A DNA stretch of 64,000 nt, taken from Micromonospora sp. WMMD882 (GTDB taxonomy: Bacteria; Actinomycetota; Actinomycetes; Mycobacteriales; Micromonosporaceae). The DNA lies in contig NZ_CP114903.1 of the NCBI RefSeq assembly GCF_027497255.1, forward strand, positions 5,456,001 to 5,520,000. The letters run 5' to 3'. The notes under the pieces were generated by a model that was not told the DNA's origin, did no database searches, and worked only from the letters and a program-made list of their open reading frames with translations. The position numbers and the translations under genes are program-made. Each line of letters starts with the position of its first letter. The first letter of the stretch is position 1. This document shows, one piece after another, positions 1-8,350 of the stretch.

Positions 1-30
1 CGCCCGACGGGCCTGCTCCGAAACGCTCAT
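1..30 (-). CDS. proA: Gamma-glutamyl phosphate reductase, first 10 codons only
   Basis: Only the N-terminus is inside the window. An ATG on the minus strand (28-30) is preceded by a clear GGAGTGAG-type ribosome binding site and reads MSVSEQARRA. It lies 41 bp downstream of the proB stop, where proA is normally found. ProA would reduce glutamyl-5-phosphate to the semialdehyde in proline synthesis. The assignment rests on position after proB and the typical N-terminus. The rest of the gene is off the left edge, so it cannot be tested here. Confidence 0.7.
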   Translation of the reverse strand, partial: MSVSEQARRA

Positions 31-71
31 CTCACTCCTCAGGTGGGTGGCGCCCCCGGGTCGGGGTCCGC

Positions 72-1181
72 CTACAGCAGCACCAGGTCGTCGCGGTGGA
101 CGACCTCACGTTCGTAGCCGGGGCCGAGCGCCGCGGCCAGCTCGGAGGTGGACCGTCCGAGCAGGCCGGGCAGCTCCACCGCGTCGTAGTTGACCAGCCC
201 CCGGGCCACCGGCGCGCCCCGCACGTCGACCAGGTCCACCGGGTCGCCGGCGGTGAACGCCCCGTCCACGGCGGTGATCCCGGCGGGCAGCAGCGACTTG
301 CGTCGGCCCACCACCGCCTGCACCGCCCCCGGGTCCAGGTGCAGCCGCCCCCGGGGCGAGGTGGCGTGCGCCAGCCAGAACAGGCGGGCGGTCGGCCGTC
401 GGCGTACCGGATGGAAGAGCGTGCCCACCGGCGCGCCGGCCAGGGCGGCGGCGGCCAGCGGCGCGGCGGTGAGCACCACCGGGATGCCGAAGCCGGTGGC
501 GATCCGGGCCGCCTCGACCTTGGTGACCATGCCGCCGGTGCCCACCCCGGCCCGGCCCGCGCCGCCGATCTCCACGCCGGCCAGGTCCTCCTCGCCGCGT
601 ACCTCGGGGATCCGGGTGGCGGACGGGCTGGCCGGGTTTCCGGTCCAGAGCGCGTCCACGTCGGAGAGGAGCACCAGCAGGTCGGCGTGGACCAGGGCGG
701 CGACCAGGGCGGCCAGCCGGTCGTTGTCGCCGAACCGGATCTCCTCGGTGGCGACCGTGTCGTTCTCGTTGACGATCGGCACCGCCCGCAGGTCGAGCAG
801 CCGGCGCAGGGTCCGGTACGCGTTGCGGTAGTGCGCCCGCCGGGTCACGTCGTCGACGGTGAGCAGCACCTGCCCGACGGTGAGGCCGTGCCGGGCGAAG
901 CTGGCCGCGTACCGGCCGATCAGCAGGCCCTGCCCGACGCTGGCCGCGGCCTGCTGGGTGGCCAGGTCGCGCGGGCGTCGCGGCAGGCCGAGCGGGGCCA
1001 GGCCGGCGGCGATCGCGCCGGAGGAGACCAGCACCACCTCACGACCCGAGCCGGTACGCGCGGCGAGCGCGTCGACCAGCGCGGTCACCCGGTCGTCGGC
1101 CAGGCCGCCGGCCGGTGTGGTCAGCGAGGAGGAGCCGATCTTCACTACGATCCGTCGGGCTGCCGTGACTTCTTCGCGCAC
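72..1181 (-). CDS. proB: Glutamate 5-kinase
   Basis: ProB phosphorylates L-glutamate with ATP, the first step of proline synthesis. The 369-residue product has an N-terminal amino-acid kinase domain with VVKIGSSSLT near residue 12, the VNENDTVATEEIRFGDND substrate loop, a GTGGMVTKVEAA segment, and a C-terminal PUA domain of about 90 residues. The GTG at 1179-1181 is chosen because family homology begins at VREEVTAARRIVVKIG. The open frame extends upstream, but that extension would run across the divergent gene that starts at 1243. It is followed by proA on the same strand, so the pair is probably an operon. Confidence 0.95.
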   Translation of the reverse strand: MREEVTAARRIVVKIGSSSLTTPAGGLADDRVTALVDALAARTGSGREVVLVSSGAIAAGLAPLGLPRRPRDLATQQAAASVGQGLLIGRYAASFARHGLTVGQVLLTVDDVTRRAHYRNAYRTLRRLLDLRAVPIVNENDTVATEEIRFGDNDRLAALVAALVHADLLVLLSDVDALWTGNPASPSATRIPEVRGEEDLAGVEIGGAGRAGVGTGGMVTKVEAARIATGFGIPVVLTAAPLAAAALAGAPVGTLFHPVRRRPTARLFWLAHATSPRGRLHLDPGAVQAVVGRRKSLLPAGITAVDGAFTAGDPVDLVDVRGAPVARGLVNYDAVELPGLLGRSTSELAAALGPGYEREVVHRDDLVLL

Positions 1182-1242
1182 CCGCCCATTCTGCGCGGTC
1201 GGCTCCGCCCCGCCCGCCGCCGTTCCCATATCGTGGCTGGTC

Positions 1243-1554
1243 GTGACTCCTGACGAGTACGTGGAGGCGGTGCTCGACCTGGTCGAGCGGATTCCGCCGG
1301 GCCGGGTGATGTCGTACGGGGCGGTCGCGGACGCGTTGGCCGAGCGTTCCGGTCGGGCGTCGGCGCGGCTGGTCGGGTCGATCATGGCGCGGCACGGCGG
1401 CGGGGTGCCCTGGCACCGGGTGGTGAACGCGGCGGGTCGGCTGCCACCCGGCCACGAGCGGGAGGCCCTGGCCCGACTGCGCGCCGAGGGCGCCCCGCTG
1501 CGCGGGAACGGCGTGGACATCTCCGCCGCCGCCTGGTCACCGCAGCAGGGGTGA
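1243..1554 (+). CDS. Alkyltransferase-like (ATL) DNA-damage recognition protein
   Basis: A 103-residue protein of the O6-alkylguanine-DNA alkyltransferase fold, containing only the DNA-binding domain. It has the family's RIPPGRVMSYGAVA helix-turn-helix region and GGGVPWHRVVNAAG. The catalytic PCHR motif reads PWHR, so tryptophan replaces the alkyl-accepting cysteine. ATL proteins with this change bind O6-alkylguanine and hand it to nucleotide excision repair rather than repairing it themselves. That role is established for the family and inferred here. The GTG at 1243 is the start that fits family length. It is divergent from proB (61 bp between starts) and 20 bp upstream of a transporter gene. 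Confidence 0.88.
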   Translation: MTPDEYVEAVLDLVERIPPGRVMSYGAVADALAERSGRASARLVGSIMARHGGGVPWHRVVNAAGRLPPGHEREALARLRAEGAPLRGNGVDISAAAWSPQQG

Positions 1555-1574
1555 CGTGAGTAGCATTCGGCTTC

Positions 1575-2999
1575 ATGAGCGCGCCGCCGGCCGAGCTGCC
1601 CCGTCGGGTGCACCTCGGCTACGCCCTGGGCTCCCTGGTGACCGGGGCGTTCGGCACCGTGCCCGGGTTGCTGCTGCTGCCGTACCTGACCGACACGCTG
1701 GGCGTCGCCGCCGGGGTGGCTGCCCTGCTGGTGCTCCTGCCGAAGGCGTGGGACGTGCTGGTCAACCCGGTCGCCGGGCGGATCTCGGACCGGACCCGCT
1801 CCCGCTGGGGCGCCCGCCGGCCGTACCTGCTCCTCGGGGGTCTGGCCCTGGCCGTGCTGTTCGCCGCGATCTTCGCCGCGCCGTTCGGGACGGGGCCGGC
1901 GGACGGGGCGGGGCCGGGCGTCGCCGGGGCGTACGTGGCGGTGGCCTTCCTGGCGACCGCCACCGCGTTCGCGTTCTTCCAGGTGCCGTACGTGGCGATG
2001 CCGGCCGAGCTGACCGACGACTACACCGAACGTACCCGGCTGATGAGCTGGCGGATCGCCGTGCTGGCGGTGGCCATCCTGGTGTCCGGGGCGGTCGCGC
2101 CGCTGGTGGTGACCGCCGGCGGTGACGGGGTGCCCGGGTACCGCTGGATGGGGCTGTTCGTGGCGGCGCTGATCGTGGTCGGCGCGCTCGGGGCGTTCCT
2201 CGGCACCCGGTCCGCGCCGGCCGGCGAGGTGACGGAGAGCGAGCCGAGCCTGCGCGCCCAGCTCGCGGTGGCCGCCGGCAACCGCCCGTTCCGGGTGCTG
2301 CTGATCTGCTTCGTGGTGCAGTCCGCCGGGGTGGCGACCATCCTGGCCGGCGTCAACTACTTCGCCGATCAGATCATGGCCGCGCCGGAGACCGGGCCGA
2401 CCGTGCTGTTCGCCTGCTTCGTCGGCCCGGCCCTGCTGGTCATGCCGGTGTGGACCAGGCTGGGCCGCAAGCTGGGCAAACGGGCCGGGCTGGTCGTCGC
2501 CTCGGCGCTGTTCGCGCTCGGCGCGGCCGGGCTGGTCGCCGCGCCCGTGCTGCCGGCGGTGGCGGTCTACCTGCTGGTCGCCCTGGTCGGCTGCGGCTAC
2601 GCCGGGCAGCAGGTGTTCGCGTTGGCCATGCTGCCGGACTGCATCGCGTACGACACCGCGCGCACCGGCCGTCGCCAGGCGGGGGTGTTCACCGGAGTGT
2701 GGACGGCGGGGGAGACCTTCGGGCTGGCTCTCGGGCCGGGCATCTACGGGCTGGTGCTCCAGGTCTCCGGGTACGCCTCCTCGGCGACCGGCTCGGCGGC
2801 GGCGCAGTCCGACTCGGCCCGCCTCGGCGTGCTGCTCGGCTTCACCGTGCTGCCGGCGCTGCTGGTCGGCCCGGTGGTGCTCCTGCTGCGCCGCTACGAC
2901 CTGACCGCCGCCCGGCTCGCCGCCGTCCGACAGCCCACCGACGGGCCGGCCCCCGCCGGGCCGCCCACCGACCCCGTACCGAAGGACGTGATCATCTGA
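1575..2999 (+). CDS. MFS transporter, GPH (glycoside-pentoside-hexuronide:cation symporter) type
   Basis: A 474-residue polytopic membrane protein with about 12 hydrophobic segments. The cytoplasmic loop after helix 2 carries DVLVNPVAGRISDRTRSRWGARRPYLL, the Asp-rich/Arg-rich signature of the GPH (MelB-like) family, and a second charged loop follows helix 8. GPH members usually move sugars with Na+ or H+, but the substrate here is unknown. The gene ends in TGATG, where the stop shares a base with the ATG of the following PLP enzyme. The two are therefore translationally coupled, and the enzyme is the best hint to the substrate. The C-terminus is a short Pro/Ala-rich tail. Confidence 0.85.
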   Translation: MSAPPAELPRRVHLGYALGSLVTGAFGTVPGLLLLPYLTDTLGVAAGVAALLVLLPKAWDVLVNPVAGRISDRTRSRWGARRPYLLLGGLALAVLFAAIFAAPFGTGPADGAGPGVAGAYVAVAFLATATAFAFFQVPYVAMPAELTDDYTERTRLMSWRIAVLAVAILVSGAVAPLVVTAGGDGVPGYRWMGLFVAALIVVGALGAFLGTRSAPAGEVTESEPSLRAQLAVAAGNRPFRVLLICFVVQSAGVATILAGVNYFADQIMAAPETGPTVLFACFVGPALLVMPVWTRLGRKLGKRAGLVVASALFALGAAGLVAAPVLPAVAVYLLVALVGCGYAGQQVFALAMLPDCIAYDTARTGRRQAGVFTGVWTAGETFGLALGPGIYGLVLQVSGYASSATGSAAAQSDSARLGVLLGFTVLPALLVGPVVLLLRRYDLTAARLAAVRQPTDGPAPAGPPTDPVPKDVII

Positions 3000-4531
3000 T
3001 GAGCGACCACGCGGAGCCGACCGGTCCGGGCCCGTCGAGCGACGGTCCGGGTACGGCCGCAGCCGGGCCGCCGCCCGCGCTGCCGGCGGTGGGGGTGCCC
3101 GCCGAGCAGGCGCTCGCCGAGATCCGGGCGCTGCGCGCCGCCGACCGCCCCACCCACGGCGGACGCCTCTTCGCGTACGTCTACGACCCGGCCGTGCCCG
3201 GCCTGGACGAGCTGGCCGGCGCGGCCCACGGGTTGAGCGCGCACGTCAACGGGCTCGACCCGACCGCGTTCCCGTCCCTGCTGGCGATGGAGAACGCGCT
3301 CGTCGGGGCGGCGGCGACGCTGCTCGGCGGCGGGCCGGGCGGCGGCGCCCCGGAGGCGGTCGGCAGCGTGACCGGCGGCGGCACCGAGTCGCTGATCCTG
3401 GCCGTGAAGGCCGCCCGGGACGCCCACCCGGAGATCGCCGAGCCGCGGATGGTGGTGCCGGTCAGCGCGCACGCGGCGTTCGCGAAGGCGGCGCACTACC
3501 TGCGGGTGGCGCTCGATCCGGTGCCCGTCGACAAGGTCACGCTGCGTCCGGCGGTCGCCGCCGTGGCCGCCGCGATCCGACCGGAGACCGTGCTGGTGGT
3601 CTGCTCCGCCCCGTCGTACGCGCACGGGGTCGTCGACCCGGTCGAGGAGATCGCGGCGGTGGCCGCCCGCGCCGGCGTGCGGTGCCACGTGGACGCCTGC
3701 TTCGGCGGCTGGACCCTGCCGTACCTGCGGCGGCTCGGGCGGCCGGTGCCGGCGTTCGACTTCTCCGTCGACGGGGTCACCTCGATCTCGGTGGACCTGC
3801 ACAAGTACGCGTACGCCCCGAAGGGCGTGTCGGTGCTGCTGCACCGGGATCCGGCGCTGCGTGCCCCGCAGTACTTCGCGTACGCCGACTGGCCCGGCTA
3901 CGCCATGATCAACCCGGTGGTCGCGTCGACCCGTTCGGGCGGGCCGATCGCCGCCGCGTACGCCACCCTGCGGCACCTCGGCGACGCCGGCTACCTGGAG
4001 CTGGCCGGCCGCACGCTGGAGGCGGTCGACCGGCTGGCCGACGCCGTCCGGGGCGTGGACGGGCTGCGGCTGCTGGCCGAGCCGGAGTCCACGGTGGTCT
4101 GCTTCGCCGCCGACGACCCCGACCTGGACCTGTTCACGCTGGTCGACGAGCTGACCGCGCGGGGCTGGCACACCCAACCCCAGATGGCGTACGCCGACCT
4201 GCCGGCCAGCGTCCACCTGACCGTGACCGCCTCGGTGGCCCCGCAGGCCGCCGGCTTCGGCACGGACCTGGCCGACGCGGTGGCGGCGGCCCGCGCCGCC
4301 GGCCCGGTGAAGCTGCCGGACGAGCTGCTGGCGTTGGCGTCGTCGCTGCCTCCGGAGGCGCTCACCCCGGAGCTGGTCACCGGGCTGGCCGCCGGCCTCG
4401 GACTGACCGGCGGCGTCGGCCTGCCGGACCGGATGGCCCCGGTGAACACGCTGCTCGACGCCGCGCCGCCGGCCCTGCGGGAACGGCTGCTCGTCGAGTT
4501 CGTCAGCCTGCTCCAACGTCCCGTTTACTGA
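2999..4531 (+). CDS. PLP-dependent decarboxylase/lyase, sphingosine-1-phosphate-lyase-like
   Basis: A 510-residue fold-type I PLP enzyme. The PLP-binding core shows GSVTGGGTES, HVDACFGGW (Asp for the pyridine nitrogen) and SVDLHKYAYAPKG, with the Schiff-base lysine at about residue 269. The HKYxYAPKG context is the one seen in sphingosine-1-phosphate lyases and relatives, rather than in glutamate or aromatic decarboxylases. The first 30 residues are disordered Pro/Gly-rich. It would cleave or decarboxylate an amino compound, but the substrate cannot be read from sequence. It is coupled to the upstream GPH transporter by a 1-bp overlap, and a 9-bp-stem hairpin follows at once. Confidence 0.82.
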   Translation: MSDHAEPTGPGPSSDGPGTAAAGPPPALPAVGVPAEQALAEIRALRAADRPTHGGRLFAYVYDPAVPGLDELAGAAHGLSAHVNGLDPTAFPSLLAMENALVGAAATLLGGGPGGGAPEAVGSVTGGGTESLILAVKAARDAHPEIAEPRMVVPVSAHAAFAKAAHYLRVALDPVPVDKVTLRPAVAAVAAAIRPETVLVVCSAPSYAHGVVDPVEEIAAVAARAGVRCHVDACFGGWTLPYLRRLGRPVPAFDFSVDGVTSISVDLHKYAYAPKGVSVLLHRDPALRAPQYFAYADWPGYAMINPVVASTRSGGPIAAAYATLRHLGDAGYLELAGRTLEAVDRLADAVRGVDGLRLLAEPESTVVCFAADDPDLDLFTLVDELTARGWHTQPQMAYADLPASVHLTVTASVAPQAAGFGTDLADAVAAARAAGPVKLPDELLALASSLPPEALTPELVTGLAAGLGLTGGVGLPDRMAPVNTLLDAAPPALRERLLVEFVSLLQRPVY

Positions 4532-4532
4532 C

Positions 4533-4566
4533 CCGCCGACCGGGTTCCCGGCCACGGGGTCGGCGG
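4533..4566 (+). terminator. Hairpin after the PLP enzyme gene
   Basis: CCGCCGACC (4533-4541) pairs perfectly with GGTCGGCGG (4558-4566), directly after the stop codon. There is no T-run, which is usual in high-GC actinomycetes. It lies between converging genes and could serve both strands. Confidence 0.5.
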
Positions 4567-4640
4567 ACGGACATGCGCCCCCGAGCCGCACGTACGCCCG
4601 CCGACCCTGCCCCTGGCCCCGGCGCGGGGGCCGGCCGGGG

Positions 4641-5594
4641 TCACGCCTCGGCGGTGACCACCGTGAACGAGGCGGTGTCGTCCGCCGGGTCACGGTCGGG
4701 GACGTCGCCGCCCTCGTAGTGACTCGACACGGTGAAGACGCCGGTGCCGAGCGTCCCCACCGGGCTGCCCGCCGGAGCGGTCAACCTGATCCGGAAGGAG
4801 CGCTCCTCACCCTCGGCCAGCCGCCCACCGGGCACCACGAAGTAGGTCGCGAAGACCGGCAGGTCCACCGGGTCCATGTCGACGATGTCCATGCCGTCCG
4901 GCAGGGCCGAGCGCACCTCCAGCGAGCTGTGCGGGGCGTCGCTGTCCCAGCGGGCGGAGACCCGCATCCAGCCGGTGAAGCGGCCGTCGGCCTCCCGGGT
5001 CAGCAGCACCTCGGGCGGGGTGACGATGCCCGCGTCCCCGGTGGTGTCCTGCCGGTACGGGCGGACGCCGTCGGAGCTGCCCGAGGTGGACCGGAACAGG
5101 GTGCGGAAGTCCTGCCGCGCGGTCACCGGCGCGGAGTGGCCCAGCTTGACGCCCACCTGGCCGCCGGTCGCGTACATCGGGTACGGCTGCGGCGCGGTCA
5201 GCACCTCGAACCGGGCGGTGAGCCGTTGGCTCTGACCGGGCGGGACGTGGACCGCGCAGTCGAACGAGCGGCGGTACTCGACGGGGCCCGTGGTCATGCA
5301 GAGCTCGTCGGTCAGGGTGCCCTGCCACGACCCGGCCACCGGCTCGGTGACCCGCACGTGGCTGACGGCCTTCGCGCTGCCGTTGCTGACCGTGATGGTC
5401 ACCTGACCCTGGTAGCCCCGGGACGTCGGGTCCAGCACGAGCCGGCCGACGTCGACGGTGACCCCGCCGCCGGTGGCGCCCGGGGCGCCCGTCGGGCCGG
5501 TGGCGGCGCCGGCCACGGTCGGGGCGATCGGTACGGTCAGCGCGGCGGCGACCCCGACCGCCAGACTCCGACGCCGGATGACGTTTGCGTTCAT
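4641..5594 (-). CDS. Secreted protein of unknown function
   Basis: A 317-residue protein starting at the ATG 5592-5594, with GGAGAAAG seven bases upstream. The N-terminus is a Sec signal: an RRR-containing n-region, an alanine-rich hydrophobic stretch and a probable cut after AGA near residue 32. The mature part looks like beta-sandwich repeats: VTITVSNGSAKAVSHVRVTEPV near the start and FRIRLTAPAGSPVG near the end, as in DUF11/CARDB-like adhesion or surface domains. There are two cysteines (CMTT and FDCAV) that could form one disulphide. I do not recognise a catalytic motif. It is divergent from nuoB and seems unrelated to it. Confidence 0.7.
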   Translation of the reverse strand: MNANVIRRRSLAVGVAAALTVPIAPTVAGAATGPTGAPGATGGGVTVDVGRLVLDPTSRGYQGQVTITVSNGSAKAVSHVRVTEPVAGSWQGTLTDELCMTTGPVEYRRSFDCAVHVPPGQSQRLTARFEVLTAPQPYPMYATGGQVGVKLGHSAPVTARQDFRTLFRSTSGSSDGVRPYRQDTTGDAGIVTPPEVLLTREADGRFTGWMRVSARWDSDAPHSSLEVRSALPDGMDIVDMDPVDLPVFATYFVVPGGRLAEGEERSFRIRLTAPAGSPVGTLGTGVFTVSSHYEGGDVPDRDPADDTASFTVVTAEA

Positions 5595-5815
5595 CGGTCT
5601 TTCTCCTGTCCCCGTGCGCGCCCGGATGGCGCGTCCGGACATCACACGTGTGGATCTGCCGGGATCGTTGCGCCCCGCCACTGCCGGAAAACCGACACCG
5701 GCCGGCCGTCGCGGTCACACCGGTCACCCGTGCCGTCGCCGGAACAGGTTGCGCCGTTCGCCCCGCCGGCCGCTGTGGTTGACTGTCAACTCGGGGACAG
5801 TGGAGGAGGGCCGAG

Positions 5816-6391
5816 GTGCAGTTGCCGGCAGTGCTCGGTGAGCCGATCCGGTTCGTGCTCAACTGGGGTCGCCGCTACTCGCTCTGGGTGTTCAACTTCG
5901 GGCTGGCCTGCTGCGCGATCGAGTTCATCGCCACCAGCATGGGCCGGCACGACTTCATCCGGCTCGGCGTGATCCCGTTCGCGCACGGCCCCCGCCAGGC
6001 CGACCTGATGGTCGTCTCCGGCACGGTCACCGACAAGATGGCCCCGGCGATCAAGCGGCTGTACGACCAGATGCCCGAGCCGAAGTACGTGATCTCCTTC
6101 GGGGCCTGCTCCAACTGCGGCGGCCCGTACTGGGACTCCTACTCGGTGACCAAGGGCGTCGACCAGCTCATCCCGGTCGACGTCTACGTGCCCGGCTGCC
6201 CGCCCCGCCCGGAGGCGCTGCTGCACGGCATCCTGCGCCTCCAGGAGAAGATCGCCGCCGAGCGGTCCGGCATCGGCGGCGTGCCCCGTCCGGACCCGCT
6301 GGCCTCCCCGGCCGACGCGCCGACCGCCGCGCCGCCCCGCCCGGTCGAGTCTCTCACCGCCCCACCGGTACGCCCCCCGAACGCCCCCTGA
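5816..6391 (+). CDS. nuoB: NADH-quinone oxidoreductase subunit B (second, partial complex I set)
   Basis: NuoB carries the N2 [4Fe-4S] cluster that hands electrons to quinone. The 191-residue protein has the ligands C32 and C33 (GLACCAIEF), C98 (GACSNCGG) and C128 (PGCPPRPE), all present. The core is normal to about residue 155, followed by a 35-residue Pro/Ala tail. The GTG start at 5816 follows GGAGGAGGGCCGAG. No nuoA lies upstream, where a divergent secreted-protein gene sits. No nuoC follows directly either: the next nuo gene starts 3.2 kb downstream. The core motifs make the identification secure. The symbol carries no copy number because the main 14-gene operon is not in the window. Confidence 0.96.
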   Translation: MQLPAVLGEPIRFVLNWGRRYSLWVFNFGLACCAIEFIATSMGRHDFIRLGVIPFAHGPRQADLMVVSGTVTDKMAPAIKRLYDQMPEPKYVISFGACSNCGGPYWDSYSVTKGVDQLIPVDVYVPGCPPRPEALLHGILRLQEKIAAERSGIGGVPRPDPLASPADAPTAAPPRPVESLTAPPVRPPNAP

Positions 6392-6817
6392 CCAGCTCGT
6401 CGGTCTTGACGAGCTGCGCGACTTTCCTGCTGGCGTGGCTGTCGCAGGACGCCCGTCAGGGCTCCCGCGCCCGCCTTGAGGCCGCGGGGCGGTCACCCGT
6501 TGCTCTCGACGCGGCGACCCACGCTGCCCGGTCAGCGCGGGGTACACCTTCGGTTTGCCTGTCGAGCTGCCCCGTCCGTGCGCCCACCCTCCGCCCTGCC
6601 GGATCTTTCCGACGGTCGTCTGCGATCTCCCGGCTCCCCGTACAGACCCGATCGAGCCGTTCGCCCTTTCGGGGATATGCCTGGATTGTTCGGTCCATTG
6701 CCGCTGCCCCATATCCGGGGCAGCTCGACAGGCGCTCCACCGCATGGCGCCGGCCCCGCAGGAGGCCTTCCGACGTGTGCTCAGACCCGTACCGATGGCT
6801 CCTCGGCATCGGCGGAC
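6392..6817. other. Non-coding stretch between nuoB and a small ORF
   Basis: About 425 bases with no convincing gene. Overlapping frames are open but have no family-like sequence or good start. The main visible structure is the inverted repeat pair at 6557-6573 and 6717-6733 with a palindrome at 6707-6720, listed separately. GC is somewhat lower around 6600-6720 than in the flanking genes. Confidence 0.6.
6557..6733. repeat. Inverted repeat with a 14-bp palindrome (dispersed short repeat family)
   Basis: GCCTGTCGAGCTGCCCC at 6557-6573 is the exact reverse complement of 6717-6733, giving 17-bp arms about 143 bp apart. The right arm overlaps the near-palindrome CCCCATATCCGGGG (6707-6720). The same 20-bp core recurs, with one or two changes, at 24768-24787 (opposite strand) and 26391-26410, and half-preserved at 35254-35267. 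All copies are intergenic. The layout resembles a MITE or REP element without coding capacity. Confidence 0.65.
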
Positions 6818-7015
6818 GTGGCGGTCGTGGTGGCGGCGGTGCTCGTGTGCCCCGGGCCGGCGGTCCGCCAGCCGGCCCGGGGCACGACCTGGCGGTGCCG
6901 GGCCTGCGGGATCGCCTGGCCGTGCCCACCGGCGAAGCTGCGGCTGCTCGGCGAACGGTTCGTCGGCTGGGCGCACGCGCGGGGGCAGCCGGGGAGGGTG
7001 GTGGACGGGGGCTAA
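6818..7015 (+). CDS. Small hypothetical protein with C-x2-C...W-P-C motif
   Basis: A 65-residue ORF ending with TAA at 7013-7015, twelve bases before the DUF2252 gene. It carries WRCRACGIAWPCPPAKLRLL. This CxxCGxxWPC pattern is common in short uncharacterised actinobacterial proteins and could bind a metal or form disulphides. The N-terminus is hydrophobic (VAVVVAAVLV). GTG 6818 is the best start by family look, but it has no clear ribosome binding site. An AGGAGG at 6759-6765 points to a start in another frame, so the N-terminus is uncertain or the gene may be slightly damaged. Confidence 0.5.
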   Translation: MAVVVAAVLVCPGPAVRQPARGTTWRCRACGIAWPCPPAKLRLLGERFVGWAHARGQPGRVVDGG

Positions 7016-7026
7016 CCTGAGCGGCC

Positions 7027-8343
7027 ATGACCCAGACCGTGGACCGCCGGTCCGCTCACATCGTCGACGTGCTCATCGCCGAGTTCGGCGCGTCGATGGC
7101 CCTCGATCCGGCGGCCTTCCGGCGCAAGTTCCGCAAGATGGCGGCCTCCCCGTTCGCCTTCTACCGGGGCAGCGCCGCCCTGTTCTACGCCGACCAGCGC
7201 GGCGAGTACGCCGACGACCGGTTCCTCGACGAGCGGACCAGCCGGGTGTGGATCCACGGCGACCTGCACGCGGAGAACTTCGGCACCTACATGAACGCCT
7301 CCGGGCAGCTCGTGTTCAACGTCAACGACTTCGACGAGGCGTACGTCGGACCGTTCTCCTGGGACCTTAAGCGGTTCGTGGCGAGCGTCGCGCTGATCGG
7401 GTACGCCAAGGCACTCTCCGACCAGGTGATCAGCGACCTGGTGACCACGTTCGCCGAGTCGTACCTGGCCGAGCTGAGCGCCATCGCCCACGGCGGGGAC
7501 GACGCGATCGGCTCGATCACCCTGGACAACGCCGACGGGGTGCTGCGCCGGGTGCTCCAGCAGGCCCGGCTGAACACCCGGGTCGACCTGCTCGCCGCGC
7601 AGACCACCGTCGACAACTACGAGCGGCGGTTCTCCCTCGGCGACGGGGTCTACGAGGTGGACGCCGACACCCGGGCGGCGGTGTGCGCGGCGTTCGGCGG
7701 CTACCTGGAGACGCTGCCGCCGTCGGCCTCCGGGCTGCGGCCGGTCGCCGCGCAGGTCAAGGACGTGGTGCTGCGCAAGGGCGTGGGCATCGGCTCGGCC
7801 GGGCTGCCGTCGTACAACCTGCTGCTGGAGGGGCACACCCAGGCCCTGGAGAACGACGTCATCATCTACATGAAGCAGGCCCAGGTGCCCGCGGTGGCCC
7901 GGCACGTCGACGACGAGCGGGTCCGTGGCTACTTCAAACACCAGGGTCACCGTACGGCCGAGTCGCAGCGGGCGTTGCAGGCGCACGCCGACCCGTGGCT
8001 GGGCTTCACCGAGCTGGACGGGGTGGGCCAGCTCGTCGCCGAGGTCTCCCCGTACGCGGCCGACCTGGACTGGGCCGACGTCAACGAGCCGGAGGAGCTG
8101 GCCGGGGTGATCGCCGACCTGGGTCGGGCGGTGGCCCGGATGCACTCGGTGGCCGACGACGAGTCCAGCCACGACCTGGTCGACTACTCGACCGAGGAGG
8201 CGATCGTGGCGGCGGTGGACGCCGACCGGGACGGCTTCGTGACGTACCTGGTGGAGTTCGCCCACGCGTACGGCCTCCAGGCCCGCCAGGACCACCAGCT
8301 CTTCGTCGACCTGTTCCGTAACGGCCAGCTCCCCGGCCTCTGA
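7027..8343 (+). CDS. DUF2252 family protein
   Basis: A 438-residue protein matching the DUF2252 pattern: FRKMAASPFAFYRGSA near residue 37, WIHGDLHAENFGTY near 77, and VFNVNDFDEAYVGPFSWDLKR near 98. The HGDLHxxNF and NDFDE blocks look like the catalytic and metal-binding loops of aminoglycoside-phosphotransferase/choline-kinase-like folds, so a small-molecule kinase activity is plausible but unproven. The ATG at 7027 is the only good start. It ends seven bases from a convergent dehydrogenase gene. It lies inside the nuo cluster, but nothing in the sequence links it to complex I. Confidence 0.85.
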   Translation: MTQTVDRRSAHIVDVLIAEFGASMALDPAAFRRKFRKMAASPFAFYRGSAALFYADQRGEYADDRFLDERTSRVWIHGDLHAENFGTYMNASGQLVFNVNDFDEAYVGPFSWDLKRFVASVALIGYAKALSDQVISDLVTTFAESYLAELSAIAHGGDDAIGSITLDNADGVLRRVLQQARLNTRVDLLAAQTTVDNYERRFSLGDGVYEVDADTRAAVCAAFGGYLETLPPSASGLRPVAAQVKDVVLRKGVGIGSAGLPSYNLLLEGHTQALENDVIIYMKQAQVPAVARHVDDERVRGYFKHQGHRTAESQRALQAHADPWLGFTELDGVGQLVAEVSPYAADLDWADVNEPEELAGVIADLGRAVARMHSVADDESSHDLVDYSTEEAIVAAVDADRDGFVTYLVEFAHAYGLQARQDHQLFVDLFRNGQLPGL

Positions 8344-8350
8344 GGTCGGC

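Noticed and set aside
6406..7020. Larger coding frames upstream of the DUF2252 gene
   Set aside because: Overlapping frames are open because of GC content. Only the short CxxC/WPC frame has family-like sequence.
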